DNA of 64,000 nucleotides from Bradyrhizobium barranii subsp. barranii (GCF_017565645.3 NZ_CP086136.1:4385501-4449500), one strand, 5' to 3'. Numbered from the stretch's first letter, positions 1 through 8,751 are shown. The notes: generated by a model not told the origin, from the letters alone. A program made the numbers and translations.

Positions 1-2
1 GG

Positions 3-356
3 CGCGTTTCGCCGGTCGAGCGCGACGAGGTGATCCGCTTCATCAGGGATCGCGGGCTGGCGCCGCACATGAGTGACGACCGGCTGTTTGCGATATTCGA
101 CGAACTGGCGGAACGGCTCGAGGAGCCCGACTTTGCCAATGTGGTGATCGACACGTTGCGTCCGGTCTCGGACCTGCCGCTGTCGGCCCATTTGATGGAA
201 CTGTCGGAGCGCGTCGCGGCTGCGGACGAGGACGTGCATCCCCATGAGGTGCAGGCGATCAAGCTGTTGCGCCTGCTGACGCTCGTGCTGCCGCGCGCAA
301 AGCCGGTGGCGCCGGGCAGCGCAGGCATTGAACGGCGCGCCGCCGCGCAGGAGTGA
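3..356 (+). CDS. TerB-like protein, 5' truncated by the window edge
   Basis: The frame is open to the first base of the window, so the true start lies outside; the GTG at 30 is only an internal candidate. The visible ~118 residues are mostly helical and acidic, and end with an AADEDVHPHEV stretch followed by a hydrophobic helix. That resembles the acidic helix of TerB/DjlA-like domains, which are associated with metal or tellurite stress at the membrane. The domain call is by pattern only. It lies immediately upstream of a small membrane protein and a TerC-family gene, which fits a TerB/TerC-type neighbourhood, but the substrate is unknown. Confidence 0.5.
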   Translation, partial: RVSPVERDEVIRFIRDRGLAPHMSDDRLFAIFDELAERLEEPDFANVVIDTLRPVSDLPLSAHLMELSERVAAADEDVHPHEVQAIKLLRLLTLVLPRAKPVAPGSAGIERRAAAQE

Positions 357-358
357 GC

Positions 359-721
359 ATGAGCACAGCATCGGACGAGCGGACGACAGGAAACCTGGTC
401 ACCACCCGCCAGATGGCCGGTGGCGACCCGCGTCTCGACAAGCTCGTCCGCCGCCTGCCGGCGCGCATGGGCGACACCGTCACCTATCTGCTCAAACCGT
501 CCAGCCGCTGGGTGAGGATCCCTTCGGGCGCGCTGCTCATCGTTGGCGGCGTGCTCTCCTTCCTGCCGGTGCTCGGAGTCTGGATGCTGCCGCTCGGCCT
601 CGCACTGCTCGCCGAAGACGTCCCGGCGTTGCGCGCCTCGCGCTCCAAGGTCCTGGATTGGGTCGAGCGGAAGAAGCCGCAATGGCTCGATCCGTCTGCA
701 TCGAAAAATGATCAATCATGA
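359..721 (+). CDS. small membrane protein, PGPGW-like
   Basis: A 120-residue protein with a hydrophilic N-terminal half and a hydrophobic hairpin at about residues 48-85, containing a LPVLGVWMLPLGLALLAEDVP stretch like the PGPGW family of putative transmembrane proteins. The C-terminus is basic. I chose ATG 359 because AGGAG at 349-353 gives a 5-nt spacing; the GTG at 353 overlaps that ribosome site. Its stop overlaps the ATG of the next gene (ATGA at 718-721), so the two are probably translationally coupled. The function is unknown. Confidence 0.6.
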   Translation: MSTASDERTTGNLVTTRQMAGGDPRLDKLVRRLPARMGDTVTYLLKPSSRWVRIPSGALLIVGGVLSFLPVLGVWMLPLGLALLAEDVPALRASRSKVLDWVERKKPQWLDPSASKNDQS

Positions 722-1353
722 CTGAATTCATCACCGCCGACGCGCTGACCGCGCTGCTCCAGGTCATCCTGATCGACCTCGTGCTCGCCGGCGACAATGC
801 CGTCGTCATCGGCCTTGCCGCCGCCGGCCTGCCGGCCGAGCAGCGCCGCCGCGCCATTATCGTCGGCATCGTCGCTGCCACAGCCTTGCGGATCGTCTTT
901 GCCGGCGTCGCGACCCAGCTCCTGCAGGTGATCGGCCTGCTGCTCGCCGGCGGCGTGCTGTTGCTATGGGTGTGCTGGAAGATGTGGCGCGAGCTGCGCG
1001 AGCAGTCCGCGCACACCGAGCTCTCGTTGAGCCATGGCGGCAGCGCGGGCAGCGCACCGGCGTCGCGCAAGACCTTCGGGCAGGCGGCGTTGCAGATCGT
1101 CGCCGCCGACGTCTCGATGTCGCTGGACAACGTGCTCGCGGTCGCAGGCGCCGCGCGCGAGCATCCCTACATCCTCGCGTTCGGACTGTTGCTGTCGGTC
1201 GCGATGATGGGCGTCGCCGCCGATCTGCTCGGCCGGGTGTTGCAGAAGCAGCGCTGGATCGCCTATGTCGGTCTCGCCATCATCGTTTACGTCGCCTTCG
1301 AGATGATCTATCGCGGTTCGCTCGAACTCGCGCCCGTCATCGCGAGTCTCTGA
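718..1353 (+). CDS. TerC family integral membrane protein (YjbE-type)
   Basis: A 211-residue polytopic membrane protein. The N-terminal motif LIDLVLAGDNAVVIGLAAAGLP and the second-half motif AADVSMSLDNVLAVAGAA are the paired acidic (L-D-N / G-D-N) signatures of the TerC family. The length and spacing fit the YjbE-like branch, members of which act as inner-membrane manganese exporters, often under a Mn riboswitch in other bacteria. No riboswitch is visible here because the gene starts inside the preceding ORF (4-bp overlap). The substrate is inferred from the family only. Confidence 0.85.
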   Translation: MTEFITADALTALLQVILIDLVLAGDNAVVIGLAAAGLPAEQRRRAIIVGIVAATALRIVFAGVATQLLQVIGLLLAGGVLLLWVCWKMWRELREQSAHTELSLSHGGSAGSAPASRKTFGQAALQIVAADVSMSLDNVLAVAGAAREHPYILAFGLLLSVAMMGVAADLLGRVLQKQRWIAYVGLAIIVYVAFEMIYRGSLELAPVIASL

Positions 1354-1387
1354 GGCGACAATTCCTGCCTGCAATCCGGAGTGATCC

Positions 1388-1972
1388 ATGACGTCTGAAC
1401 CCAAAGCACCTTCGGCGCACGCCGGGCCGCGACCGAAAATCGGCCCATTCGCCCAACTCATCTTTGGCTCGCGCTGGCTGCAAGTGCCGCTCTATGTCGG
1501 CCTCATCGTCGCGCAGGGCGTCTACGTGCTGCTGTTCCTGAAAGAGCTCTGGCACCTGGTCGCGCACTCGTTCGACGCCAGCGAGCAGCAGATCATGCTG
1601 GTCGTGCTCGGACTGATCGACGTCGTCATGATCTCGAACCTGCTGGTGATGGTGATCGTCGGCGGCTACGAGACCTTCGTCTCGCGCCTGAACCTGAATG
1701 GGCATCCGGACGAGCCGGAATGGCTGAGCCACGTCAATGCCAGCGTGCTGAAGATCAAGCTCGCGATGGCGATCATCGGCATTTCCTCGATCTCGCTGCT
1801 CAGGACCTTCATCGAGGCCGGCAATCTCGGCACCACGCGCAGCAATTTCACCGAGTCCGGCGTGATGTGGCAGGTGCTGATCCACCTGACCTTCATCATT
1901 TCCGCGATCGGTATCGCCTGGGTCGACCGCATTAGCGAGAGCGGGCACCGCAAAGAGAACGGTCGCGCCTGA
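1388..1972 (+). CDS. YqhA/UPF0114 family membrane protein
   Basis: A 194-residue protein with about four hydrophobic segments. The [15 protein letters not shown] opening, the [22 protein letters not shown] segment and the LLRTFIE region are characteristic of UPF0114 (TIGR00645, E. coli YqhA). The biochemical function of the family is unknown. The gene follows TerC by 34 bp on the same strand and may be co-transcribed with it. The ~27-residue hydrophilic N-terminus before the family core is longer than in E. coli. Confidence 0.85.
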   Translation: MTSEPKAPSAHAGPRPKIGPFAQLIFGSRWLQVPLYVGLIVAQGVYVLLFLKELWHLVAHSFDASEQQIMLVVLGLIDVVMISNLLVMVIVGGYETFVSRLNLNGHPDEPEWLSHVNASVLKIKLAMAIIGISSISLLRTFIEAGNLGTTRSNFTESGVMWQVLIHLTFIISAIGIAWVDRISESGHRKENGRA

Positions 1973-1986
1973 GGGGCGATCCGCTC

Positions 1987-2955
1987 TCAGGCGCCGATGG
2001 CCAGATGCAACGGACGGCGTCCGCGTGCCAGCGTCTCGGACGGCGCTTCGCCGAAGGCCAGTCTGTAGCTCCTTGAGAAGTCGCCCAGGTGCCAAAAGCC
2101 GTTGCCGAGCGCGGCGGCCTTGACGGTCAAGCCATCGCCCCCGGTCATGAGTTGGACGCGAACGGCCCACAACCGTTTGAGGCGTAGATAGTGGTGCAGG
2201 CTCACGCCGTGCACCGCGTGCGTCGCGACCTGGAGCGTGCGCACGGACACGCCGAGCGCGGCGGCGAGGTCGTCGCTGTAGAGCGGCTTGCTGCCGAACA
2301 GCGCAACGACGTCGTCGAGATGCGCGATCAGCTTGCGGTGCTTGTCGAATGAACCGGGGCGGGCGCTGCGTGCGCCTGCCGGCAGCAGGGTGGCGTCGAG
2401 GCCGGCGAGCAGCGTTTCCTGGATCGGGCGGTAGAGCGCCTCGAATTGCCGGGGATCGTTGCATGCCGACGCCAGCGAGAACATCTCCACGATAGCCGCG
2501 CGCAGGCGCGTCATCGGATCGTCCTGCGTGCGGACATAGGCGAGGCCGGTGTCGAAATCCGCCCAGCCGCGATGGCGCATGTCCGAGTTGAAGCGCAGCA
2601 TCAGGTAAGTGTTGGGATGATGCTCGATCGCCTTGACGGGGGCTTTGCCGCGCATGACGGCGATCATCGAACTATCGACCTCGCGGCCATTGGCGATGGA
2701 GTGAAAGGTGAGGGGAACAACGAGGCCGACGCCGTTGTCCGTGCCGATCTCGGCCTCAAACCGCCGTGCAAAGGAGCGCTGGAGCACGAAGAGCCCGTCG
2801 CGGAGCGGCAGGATGGCGCGAGACAGCGAGAATTCCCGCGGATGGAGCGGCGTGCTGGTGCCGAGACCGAGCACCTCGTTGGCGCGAAATTCGTCGAAGT
2901 CCGAGAAGCGCTCGACGCCGAGGACGCGCGATGGCTTTAGCCGACGTACCGGCAT
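1987..2955 (-). CDS. AraC family transcriptional regulator
   Basis: A 322-residue regulator. The N-terminal ~200 residues form an effector-binding region of the AraC_binding-like type. The C-terminal ~100 residues hold the two helix-turn-helix units, starting at YSDDLAAALGVSVRTLQ and followed by a second unit around AAALGNGFWHLGDFSRSYRLAFGEAPSE, which is the AraC/XylS signature. It is convergent with the YqhA-like gene (14-bp gap). No catabolic gene is divergent from it nearby, so the target cannot be inferred. The effector is unknown. Confidence 0.85.
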   Translation of the reverse strand: MPVRRLKPSRVLGVERFSDFDEFRANEVLGLGTSTPLHPREFSLSRAILPLRDGLFVLQRSFARRFEAEIGTDNGVGLVVPLTFHSIANGREVDSSMIAVMRGKAPVKAIEHHPNTYLMLRFNSDMRHRGWADFDTGLAYVRTQDDPMTRLRAAIVEMFSLASACNDPRQFEALYRPIQETLLAGLDATLLPAGARSARPGSFDKHRKLIAHLDDVVALFGSKPLYSDDLAAALGVSVRTLQVATHAVHGVSLHHYLRLKRLWAVRVQLMTGGDGLTVKAAALGNGFWHLGDFSRSYRLAFGEAPSETLARGRRPLHLAIGA

Positions 2956-3130
2956 TCGGGATCCCAGGGCATGTCGGGGTGAGCGGGTTGAATCCGCAGA
3001 AGCGTATCAGAGGCCCGACCGTCGGCCATATTCCGGGAAACTACTGCCTGCGCAGCGGCGACAGGGGAAGTCGGCGCGCTGCTGTGAAGACTTCACGGAC
3101 AAGTACGCGAGTCCGGCAGGCTCAGATCGT

Positions 3131-3691
3131 TTACTTCAGAATTTCGCACACCGTAGGATGTGATCCGACGTCAAGCTGCGCGTTGCTTGTGGAGATGCTC
3201 CGCCACCACGCCTCCAACGCGTCGCGTTCGCAGCCGAGCCTGACGCTCATGCCGCCGGCGAACTTGATCCAGTCGGCGAAATGGTCTCTGCCGACCGCGA
3301 TCACCACGGGAATGTCGGCGCCCAGCGCGCGTCCAATCAGATGGGACAGGCCCTTGCCGTCGCGTTCGCGCTTGCCGAAGCGGTTGATGATGACGAGATC
3401 GGCGCCATGCGAGAGGGCGTCCGCGATCCGCATCCCCGCATTTTGCAGCCGCGCGAGATCGAGCCGGCAGCCGCGCGCGGCCGGATCGAAATCCTGCGCG
3501 AGCAGAAGCGTCTCGCCGCTGTGAAGCAGCACGGCCGACAGGCTCGAATCCGCGCATTGGCCGGCCTGAACCATGCCGACGACGCGACAGCCACGCGCAT
3601 TCAGATCCGCCGCAAAGCTGCGCAGGACCGCGTCGGGGTCCTGATGCGCCTCGTAGACGAGGGCGGCGAGGTCGCATTGCGCATCGAACAT
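3131..3691 (-). CDS. DUF2478 domain protein
   Basis: A 186-residue protein matching DUF2478: an N-terminal P-loop-less Rossmann-like start (AALVYEAHQDPDAVLRSFA), a central LVIINRFGKRERDGKGLSHLI motif and a C-terminal IPVVIAVGRDHFADW motif. DUF2478 genes in rhizobia often sit near molybdate-uptake genes and resemble NTPase folds; the role is not established. ATG 3691 is the only start that fits the family N-terminus; a longer frame upstream has shadow composition. It is 67 bp downstream of an aldehyde dehydrogenase, with a hairpin between them. Confidence 0.75.
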   Translation of the reverse strand: MFDAQCDLAALVYEAHQDPDAVLRSFAADLNARGCRVVGMVQAGQCADSSLSAVLLHSGETLLLAQDFDPAARGCRLDLARLQNAGMRIADALSHGADLVIINRFGKRERDGKGLSHLIGRALGADIPVVIAVGRDHFADWIKFAGGMSVRLGCERDALEAWWRSISTSNAQLDVGSHPTVCEILK

Positions 3692-3720
3692 GGTCGGCCT
3701 CCGTTTGATGGCAAAGAATT

Positions 3721-3748
3721 GGGGCCGCGACGTTTCCGCCGCGGCCCC
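3721..3748 (-). terminator. hairpin between aldehyde dehydrogenase and DUF2478 gene
   Basis: Perfect 9-bp GC-only arms, GGGGCCGCG at 3721-3729 and CGCGGCCCC at 3740-3748, lie 10 bases beyond the aldehyde dehydrogenase stop. On the minus strand they are followed by AATTCTTTG rather than a clean T-run, so termination may be partial. The DUF2478 start codon is 29 bases further on. Confidence 0.55.
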
Positions 3749-3758
3749 GGTTTTCCGA

Positions 3759-5168
3759 TCAGGCCGCCGGCGGGCCGTTGATGATCTGCAGCTGTGTGAA
3801 CTCGGCGAGACCTTCCTCGGCGAATTCAGTGCCGATGCCCGACTGCTTGGCGCCGCCGAACGGGATGTGCGGGGCCATGTCGAGGTGCTTGTTGATCCAG
3901 ACCGTGCCGGACTCGAGCTGCGTTGCGACCTCGTGTGCGCGCTTGATGTCGGACGACCAGACCGACGCGCCGAGGCCGTAGGTGGTGGCGTTGGCGCGGC
4001 GGATCGCATCGTTCTTGTCGGAGTACTTGATCAGCGGCAGCACCGGGCCGAACTGCTCCTCGTCGACCAGTTTCGAGCCTTCCTGGATGTCGCGCACGAT
4101 GGTCGGCTCGATGAAATAGCCGGGACGGTCCATCGCCGAACCGCCGGCGACCACCTTGCCGTTCTTGCGGGCGTCCTCGAGGAACGTCTTCACCTTCTCG
4201 TACTGCATCTTGTTCTGCAGCGGCCCGAGCTTGGTGCCCTGCTTGGCGCCGTCGTCGACCACCGTGCTCTTGGCGATCGCGACCAGCTCGTTGCAGAGCT
4301 CGTCATAGACGGACTCGTGGACGTAGAGCCGCTTGATGGCGAGGCAGACCTGGCCGGAGTTCTGGAACGCGCCCTCGAAGATGCCGGGAGCGACCTTCTT
4401 CGGGTCGACATCGTCGAGCACGATACCGGCGTCGTTGCCGCCGAGCTCCAGCGTGATGCGCTTGAGCGTCTGCGCCGCGCTCGCCATCACCTTCTGCCCG
4501 GTGGCGGAGGAACCGGTGAACGAGATCTTGCGGATATCAGGGTGCTTGGTCATCTCGCCGCCGAGGTCGTTGGCGTCGGTGATGAAGTTGAGCACGCCCT
4601 TCGGCAGGACGTCCTTGATCAGCTCGGCGAAGCGCAGGGTCGCCAGCGGCGTTGTCGGCGCCGGCTTCACCACCAGCGTGTTGCCGGCGAGCAGGGCCGA
4701 CGGCAGCTTGAAGCTGAGGATCAGGAGCGGATAGTTCCAGGGAATGATGGCGCCGACGACGCCGAGCGGGCGGCGATAGGCTTCCACCTTGCGGTCACCG
4801 GAATCCTCGATCACCTTCATCGGCAATTCGAGCGAGCTGAGGTAGCGGAAGAACGCGGCCATGCCGAGGACTTCGCCAGTGGCGTCGCCAAGCGGCTTGC
4901 CTTGCTCGCTGGTGAGGATGTGGGCGAGCTCTCCCGAATTGGCCTCGATCACGTCGGCCATCTCGTTCACGAGCTTGCGGCGTTCCACCATCGGGGTCGC
5001 GGCCCAGGCCGGGAAGGCGGCCTTCGCCGCGGCGACGGCGGCATCAAGCTGCGCCTTCGAGGCACGCGGGCACTGCGCCAGCACCTCTTCGGTCGCGGGA
5101 TTGAGAACCGGCATGGTCTGGTCGCCGGGCACCATCTTGCCGTCGATGAGAAGATTGTAGTCACTCAT
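3759..5168 (-). CDS. NAD(P)-dependent aldehyde dehydrogenase
   Basis: A 469-residue ALDH-superfamily enzyme that oxidises an aldehyde to the acid. Catalytic residues can be placed: Asn145 in IPWNYP, Lys168 in VVKPAP, Glu241 in ELGGN, nucleophile Cys275 in GQVCLA, and the later EQFGPVLP. ELGGNDAGIVL in place of the usual ELGGKSP is characteristic of a subgroup that includes some phenylacetaldehyde- and aromatic-type dehydrogenases, but the substrate is not predictable. The ATG at 5168 gives the standard family N-terminus. The upstream region (5169-5351), shared with a divergent small gene, contains AT-rich palindromes. Confidence 0.9.
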   Translation of the reverse strand: MSDYNLLIDGKMVPGDQTMPVLNPATEEVLAQCPRASKAQLDAAVAAAKAAFPAWAATPMVERRKLVNEMADVIEANSGELAHILTSEQGKPLGDATGEVLGMAAFFRYLSSLELPMKVIEDSGDRKVEAYRRPLGVVGAIIPWNYPLLILSFKLPSALLAGNTLVVKPAPTTPLATLRFAELIKDVLPKGVLNFITDANDLGGEMTKHPDIRKISFTGSSATGQKVMASAAQTLKRITLELGGNDAGIVLDDVDPKKVAPGIFEGAFQNSGQVCLAIKRLYVHESVYDELCNELVAIAKSTVVDDGAKQGTKLGPLQNKMQYEKVKTFLEDARKNGKVVAGGSAMDRPGYFIEPTIVRDIQEGSKLVDEEQFGPVLPLIKYSDKNDAIRRANATTYGLGASVWSSDIKRAHEVATQLESGTVWINKHLDMAPHIPFGGAKQSGIGTEFAEEGLAEFTQLQIINGPPAA

Positions 5169-5210
5169 TGGCTTTGCGCTCCCTTGCAGAAACGGGCCGT
5201 TCGGGGCCTC

Positions 5211-5320
5211 GTTATATCGAACTATATATCACGACTTCGCCGGGCCGACCATGGCGGCCGGTTCGATCAATTCCAGAAAAGCAGGGCTGGACGCGGGTGG
5301 ACATATCGATATATCGTGAT
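5211..5320. promoter_or_regulatory. AT-rich palindromic sites in divergent promoter region
   Basis: Between the divergent aldehyde dehydrogenase and the small gene at 5352 the local base composition drops to AT-rich. TATATCGAACTATATATC lies at 5214-5231. A nested pair of perfect palindromes, ATATCGATAT (5303-5312) and CGATATATCG (5307-5316), lies on the other side. Two similar AT-rich sites ~80 bp apart in a shared promoter suggest operators for one regulator. The regulator is unidentified. Confidence 0.45.
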
Positions 5321-5351
5321 GAATATAGCGAACCGTGTTCCGGGACCGACG

Positions 5352-5729
5352 ATGGAAATCAAGGTGAGGCAGCTCACGACCTGCGAGGTGGCGTCCGACG
5401 GCGGTGCGATCTCGCTGGGCTTCGAGGATCTGGCGGGCAACCCCGCCGCGGTCAGCGTCTCGCTCAACCAGGTCGGCGCCCTCATCATGACGCTGCCCGG
5501 GCTGCTCGAGGCGGCGTTGAAGGCCCGCTACGGCGACCAGAGCCTGCGCTACGCCTATCCGCTGGCGTCTTGGGCGATCGAGCAGGCGACCGACACGACC
5601 CAGCGCATCATCACGCTTCAGACCGAGGACGGCTTCAAGGTGCGCTTCTCGATCCCGAAAGCCGAGCAGAGCCTGCTCGGCGAAGCGCTGACCCAGCCGA
5701 TGCCGGAAATGTCGGTGCGGCCGAACTAG
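5352..5729 (+). CDS. conserved hypothetical protein
   Basis: A 125-residue soluble protein starting MEIKVRQLTTCEVASDGG. I do not recognise a named domain. It has alternating beta-like stretches (ISLGFEDL, VSVSLNQVGALI, FKVRFSIP) and no signal peptide or membrane segment. An upstream in-frame ATG at 5319 would add 11 residues but overlaps the palindromic region; neither start has a strong ribosome site. Codon third positions are GC-rich as in neighbouring genes, which supports it being real. Divergent from the aldehyde dehydrogenase. Confidence 0.6.
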   Translation: MEIKVRQLTTCEVASDGGAISLGFEDLAGNPAAVSVSLNQVGALIMTLPGLLEAALKARYGDQSLRYAYPLASWAIEQATDTTQRIITLQTEDGFKVRFSIPKAEQSLLGEALTQPMPEMSVRPN

Positions 5730-5885
5730 CGGCTTCGGCCAAAGGCGCAAACAAAACACCGCCTAAGAATGGAATTGCCGGTTGGGCCGGTCGAACGCCG
5801 GAAATGTTGCACGCGTCGCCTGAACTAGAGAATCGCTTTGCCTGTTCGCCAGCCTAAAGTTGCGGGCGTGCAGAGGTGGCAAGCG

Positions 5886-6872
5886 ATGAGCGACGTTCGA
5901 ACGGGTTTCCTGGACGCTATCGGCAACACGCCATTGATCAGGCTGCGAATGCCGTCGGAAGCCACGGGTTGCGAGATCTATGGCAAGGCCGAATTTCTCA
6001 ATCCCGGCGGCTCGATCAAGGATCGCGCGGCGCTGGCCATGATCAACGATGCCGAACGATGCGGCAAGCTTGGGCCAGGAGGCGTCATCGTCGAAGGAAC
6101 AGCCGGCAATGTCGGAATCGGCATAGCGCTCGTGGCGAATGCACGCGGCTATCGGAGCGTGATCGTGATGCCTGACACGCAAAGTCAGGAGAAGAAGGAC
6201 ATGTTGCGGTTGTGCGGCGCCGACCTGCGCCTGGTGCCGGCCGTTCCCTATTCCAATCCCGGTCATTACGCGCGCTATTCCGGTCAGCTCGCCGAGGAGC
6301 TCGGTGCTTTCTAGGCCAATCAGTTCGACAATGTCGCCAATCGGGAGGGGCACTATCGCACGACCGGTCCCGAGATTTGGCGGCAAACGGATGGAAGAAT
6401 CGACGGCTTCACATGTGCCGTCGGGAGCGGCGGTACCTTGGGTGGGATCGCGCGAGCCCTCAAGGAGCGAAATCCCGGCATCAAGATTGCGCTCAGCGAT
6501 CCCATGGGGGCCGCTCTCTACAATTGGTTCACCAAAGGCGAGCTGACGACAGAGGGAGACTCCATTACCGAAGGGATCGGGCAAGTCCGTGTCACCCGAA
6601 ACCTCGAAGGCACCCCCATCGATACGGCATATCAGATTACGGACGAGGAAGCCTTGCCTGTCCTGTTCGACCTGATCGAGCATGAAGGACTGGTGTTGGG
6701 CGGCTCAAGCGCGATCAATATCGTTGGAGCCATGCGACTTGCGCGCGACCTCGGTCCAGGCAAAACCATCGTGACCATCCTCGCGGATGGCGGACAGCGC
6801 TATCAATCCAAGCTGTTCAACCCGGAATTCCTGCGCAAGAAAAATCTGCCCCTGCCACACTGGATGCGATAG
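5886..6872 (+). pseudogene. cysteine synthase (OASS-type), interrupted by in-frame TAG
   Basis: One continuous frame encodes a PLP-dependent cysteine synthase/O-acetylserine sulfhydrylase fold: GNTPLIRL, the PLP lysine Lys45 in NPGGSIKDRAA, the GTAGNVGIGIA loop, and in the second half the GSGGTLGGIARAL phosphate cup and GGSSAINIVGA. Codon 143 is TAG (6312-6314), where the family has Trp in the FWANQFDN motif; TGG to TAG is one transition. The frame is the same before and after and the rest of the 328-codon gene looks intact. The enzyme would be truncated at 142 residues and inactive unless read through. It is either a recent pseudogene or a sequencing error. Confidence 0.85.
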
Positions 6873-6900
6873 TGAGCCGCCAGGATGCGCGCCCGTCCGT

Positions 6901-7275
6901 TCACGATTTCCGCGAACGGCCGATGTCGCTCTTGAGCGCTTCCAGCTCCTTGTGCACGGCGCGCGCGGCGTCGCGTTCGATCTTGCGGTAGCGCGCAACA
7001 AGTTTGTCGCCGAAGGGAGTGAGCATCGCGCCGCCGCCGTTCTTGCCGCCGGCCTGCGGCTCGACCACGGGATGTCCGCAAATGCGGTTGATCTCGTCCA
7101 CGAGATCCCAGGCACGCTTGTAGGACATGTCCATGGCGCGGCCGGCCGCCGAGATCGAGCCTTGCTCGCGGATCTGCTCCAAAAGCTCGATCTTGCCGGG
7201 CCCGATCCGATCCTCGCCGTCGAGGTCGATACGCAGACTCAGCTGGGGAAGCGATTTGGCGCTCGCGCGCGACAT
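6901..7275 (-). CDS. ModE-type winged-helix regulator (N-terminal domain only)
   Basis: A 124-residue protein made almost entirely of a LysR-like winged helix-turn-helix as in the ModE N-terminus: LLEQIREQGSISAAGRAMDMSYKRAWDLVDEIN, followed by a GGKNGGGAMLTPFG wing. It has no TOBE/MopI molybdate-binding domain, so it cannot sense molybdate the way full-length ModE does. Such short proteins are common in rhizobia and are annotated as ModE-family. It is convergent with the broken cysteine-synthase gene (28-bp gap) and 146 bp beyond the end of the MFS gene. The target is unknown. Confidence 0.8.
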   Translation of the reverse strand: MSRASAKSLPQLSLRIDLDGEDRIGPGKIELLEQIREQGSISAAGRAMDMSYKRAWDLVDEINRICGHPVVEPQAGGKNGGGAMLTPFGDKLVARYRKIERDAARAVHKELEALKSDIGRSRKS

Positions 7276-7380
7276 GATGGGGTCTCTTGGGGCACTTGCA
7301 TGCGAGATTGCCACTCTTGCCCGCCGCGGACAAGGTGAGGGCGCCCGATTTCCCAAAAGATGGACCTTTGTCGAGGTCCC

Positions 7381-7409
7381 AAGGGCACGGGCTTCAGCCC
7401 CGTGCCCTT
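7381..7409. terminator. strong hairpin downstream of MFS gene
   Basis: AAGGGCACGGG (7381-7391) and CCCGTGCCCTT (7399-7409) form an 11-bp perfect stem with a 7-base loop, 12 bases beyond the MFS stop. There is no T-run on the minus strand, so it may act as a processing or pause structure rather than a canonical terminator. Confidence 0.5.
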
Positions 7410-7421
7410 GATCGCTGCATC

Positions 7422-8711
7422 TTATTCCGCGGGGCTTCCGACCACCGCGCCCTGACTGACGTCCTCGCGGGCGAGGATCATCAAAAGGCCGACGATGATG
7501 AGCTCGACCACCGCGAAAGCAATGAAGGCGCCGGTGAACGAGCCGGCCGAGGCGTTGATGATGGCGCCCATCATCCAGGGCGCCACGAAGGCCGAGAAGA
7601 TGCCAAATACCTCGGCGTATCCAATCGCGGCCGGTGCGAGCGCGTCGGAGTATTTTTCGCTGAGCAGGGCGAAGATAGCGCCGCCGCCGAGCAGCGCGAT
7701 ACCGCTGAGTGCTGCAAACAGCACCAGCATCGAGAACGACATCGGTGTGACCACGCTCCACAGGAACATCAGCGCGGTCAGGAAAGCGAGACATGCGGTG
7801 AGTTTGATCATGAAGGGCTTGCCGAGCCGATCGGACATGTAGCCGCCAATCACCAGGAATAGCACCTGCGACAACCCCATGACGGTGCCGATGACAGCGC
7901 CGGCTTCCGGCGGCATGTGCTGTACTGTGATGAAGGCCGGTACCACCCAGGTGGCGGTGCCGGCGATCGCGAAGGTGCAGGCTACGATGCCGAAGCCGCC
8001 GACCGCGATCCATTTCGAGCGGAAGATCTCGCCGAGCGGCAGGTGCCCCTGCGATGTTTCGTTGCCCCAGGTGAAACCGCCGATGCCGAGCTCGCGCGGA
8101 TCGTTGCGGACGACGAGTGCGTCGACGGCTGCAACGAGCAGCGTGCCGATTGCCAGCACGGCGAAGAAGGTCCGCCAACCGGTCGCAATCGTCAGGGGAA
8201 TGCCGAGCGCGAAATCCATGGTGATGGCGAGGCTGTAGGCGGCGAGGATGATGCCTACCACCGAGCCACGCCGACTTTGCGGAAACCAGCCGAAGATCAG
8301 CTTCATGTTGCCGATGAAGATGCCGGCGTCGAAGAAGCCGATCACGAGCCGGAGCATCACGAGCTGTGTGTAGCTTTGTACGAACACCTGGAGCACCATG
8401 CCGATACCAGTGCCCGCAAGCCCGATCAGCAGCATGTTGCGCGCCGTCATCGACCGGCTGACCGGAGACCACACCACCATGCCGATACCGTAGGTCAGCG
8501 CAAAGATGCCTTGCGCAAGACCGGCCTCCGCAGGATTGAGCTTGAGGCTCTCGGAGACGAAGGGCAGTACGGCCGCGAAGGCATACCAGTCGGCGGCGAG
8601 AAAGATCTCGCAGAGGATGGCGAGGGCCAGCATGCCTTTTTGCCACCGGGCTATCCGACGGCGGTCGTTCTCGGAGATGGACGTCCAAGTTGTTGTCAGC
8701 ATGGTCATCAT
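7422..8711 (-). CDS. MFS transporter
   Basis: A 429-residue protein with about 12 hydrophobic segments, an N-terminal cytoplasmic tail, and the MFS loop 2-3 motif at about residue 80 (SPVSRSMTARNMLLIGLAGTGIG, a degenerate D-R-x-G-x-R motif) with a second copy (GGYMSDRLGKPFMIKL) after TM8. I take the start at the MMTML methionines (8711) because the longer frame to 8795 enters the upstream cupin gene. Last gene of a five-gene minus-strand operon with a flavin monooxygenase, so it probably imports the compound that operon degrades. The substrate is unknown. Confidence 0.85.
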   Translation of the reverse strand: MMTMLTTTWTSISENDRRRIARWQKGMLALAILCEIFLAADWYAFAAVLPFVSESLKLNPAEAGLAQGIFALTYGIGMVVWSPVSRSMTARNMLLIGLAGTGIGMVLQVFVQSYTQLVMLRLVIGFFDAGIFIGNMKLIFGWFPQSRRGSVVGIILAAYSLAITMDFALGIPLTIATGWRTFFAVLAIGTLLVAAVDALVVRNDPRELGIGGFTWGNETSQGHLPLGEIFRSKWIAVGGFGIVACTFAIAGTATWVVPAFITVQHMPPEAGAVIGTVMGLSQVLFLVIGGYMSDRLGKPFMIKLTACLAFLTALMFLWSVVTPMSFSMLVLFAALSGIALLGGGAIFALLSEKYSDALAPAAIGYAEVFGIFSAFVAPWMMGAIINASAGSFTGAFIAFAVVELIIVGLLMILAREDVSQGAVVGSPAE

Positions 8712-8751
8712 CGGTTCTCGCGGTTTGCGTGTCGACGGAATCGGCGTGGCC

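Noticed and set aside
3690..5729. 679-residue open frame on the plus strand
   Set aside because: Antisense shadow of the aldehyde dehydrogenase. Only its last part (from 5352, or 5319) is likely to be a gene.
6901..8688. 595-residue minus-strand frame joining the ModE-type regulator with the MFS region
   Set aside because: Composition is Arg/His-rich in the MFS region, where the other frame encodes clear transporter motifs. Only the ModE part is real, with its own ATG at 7275.
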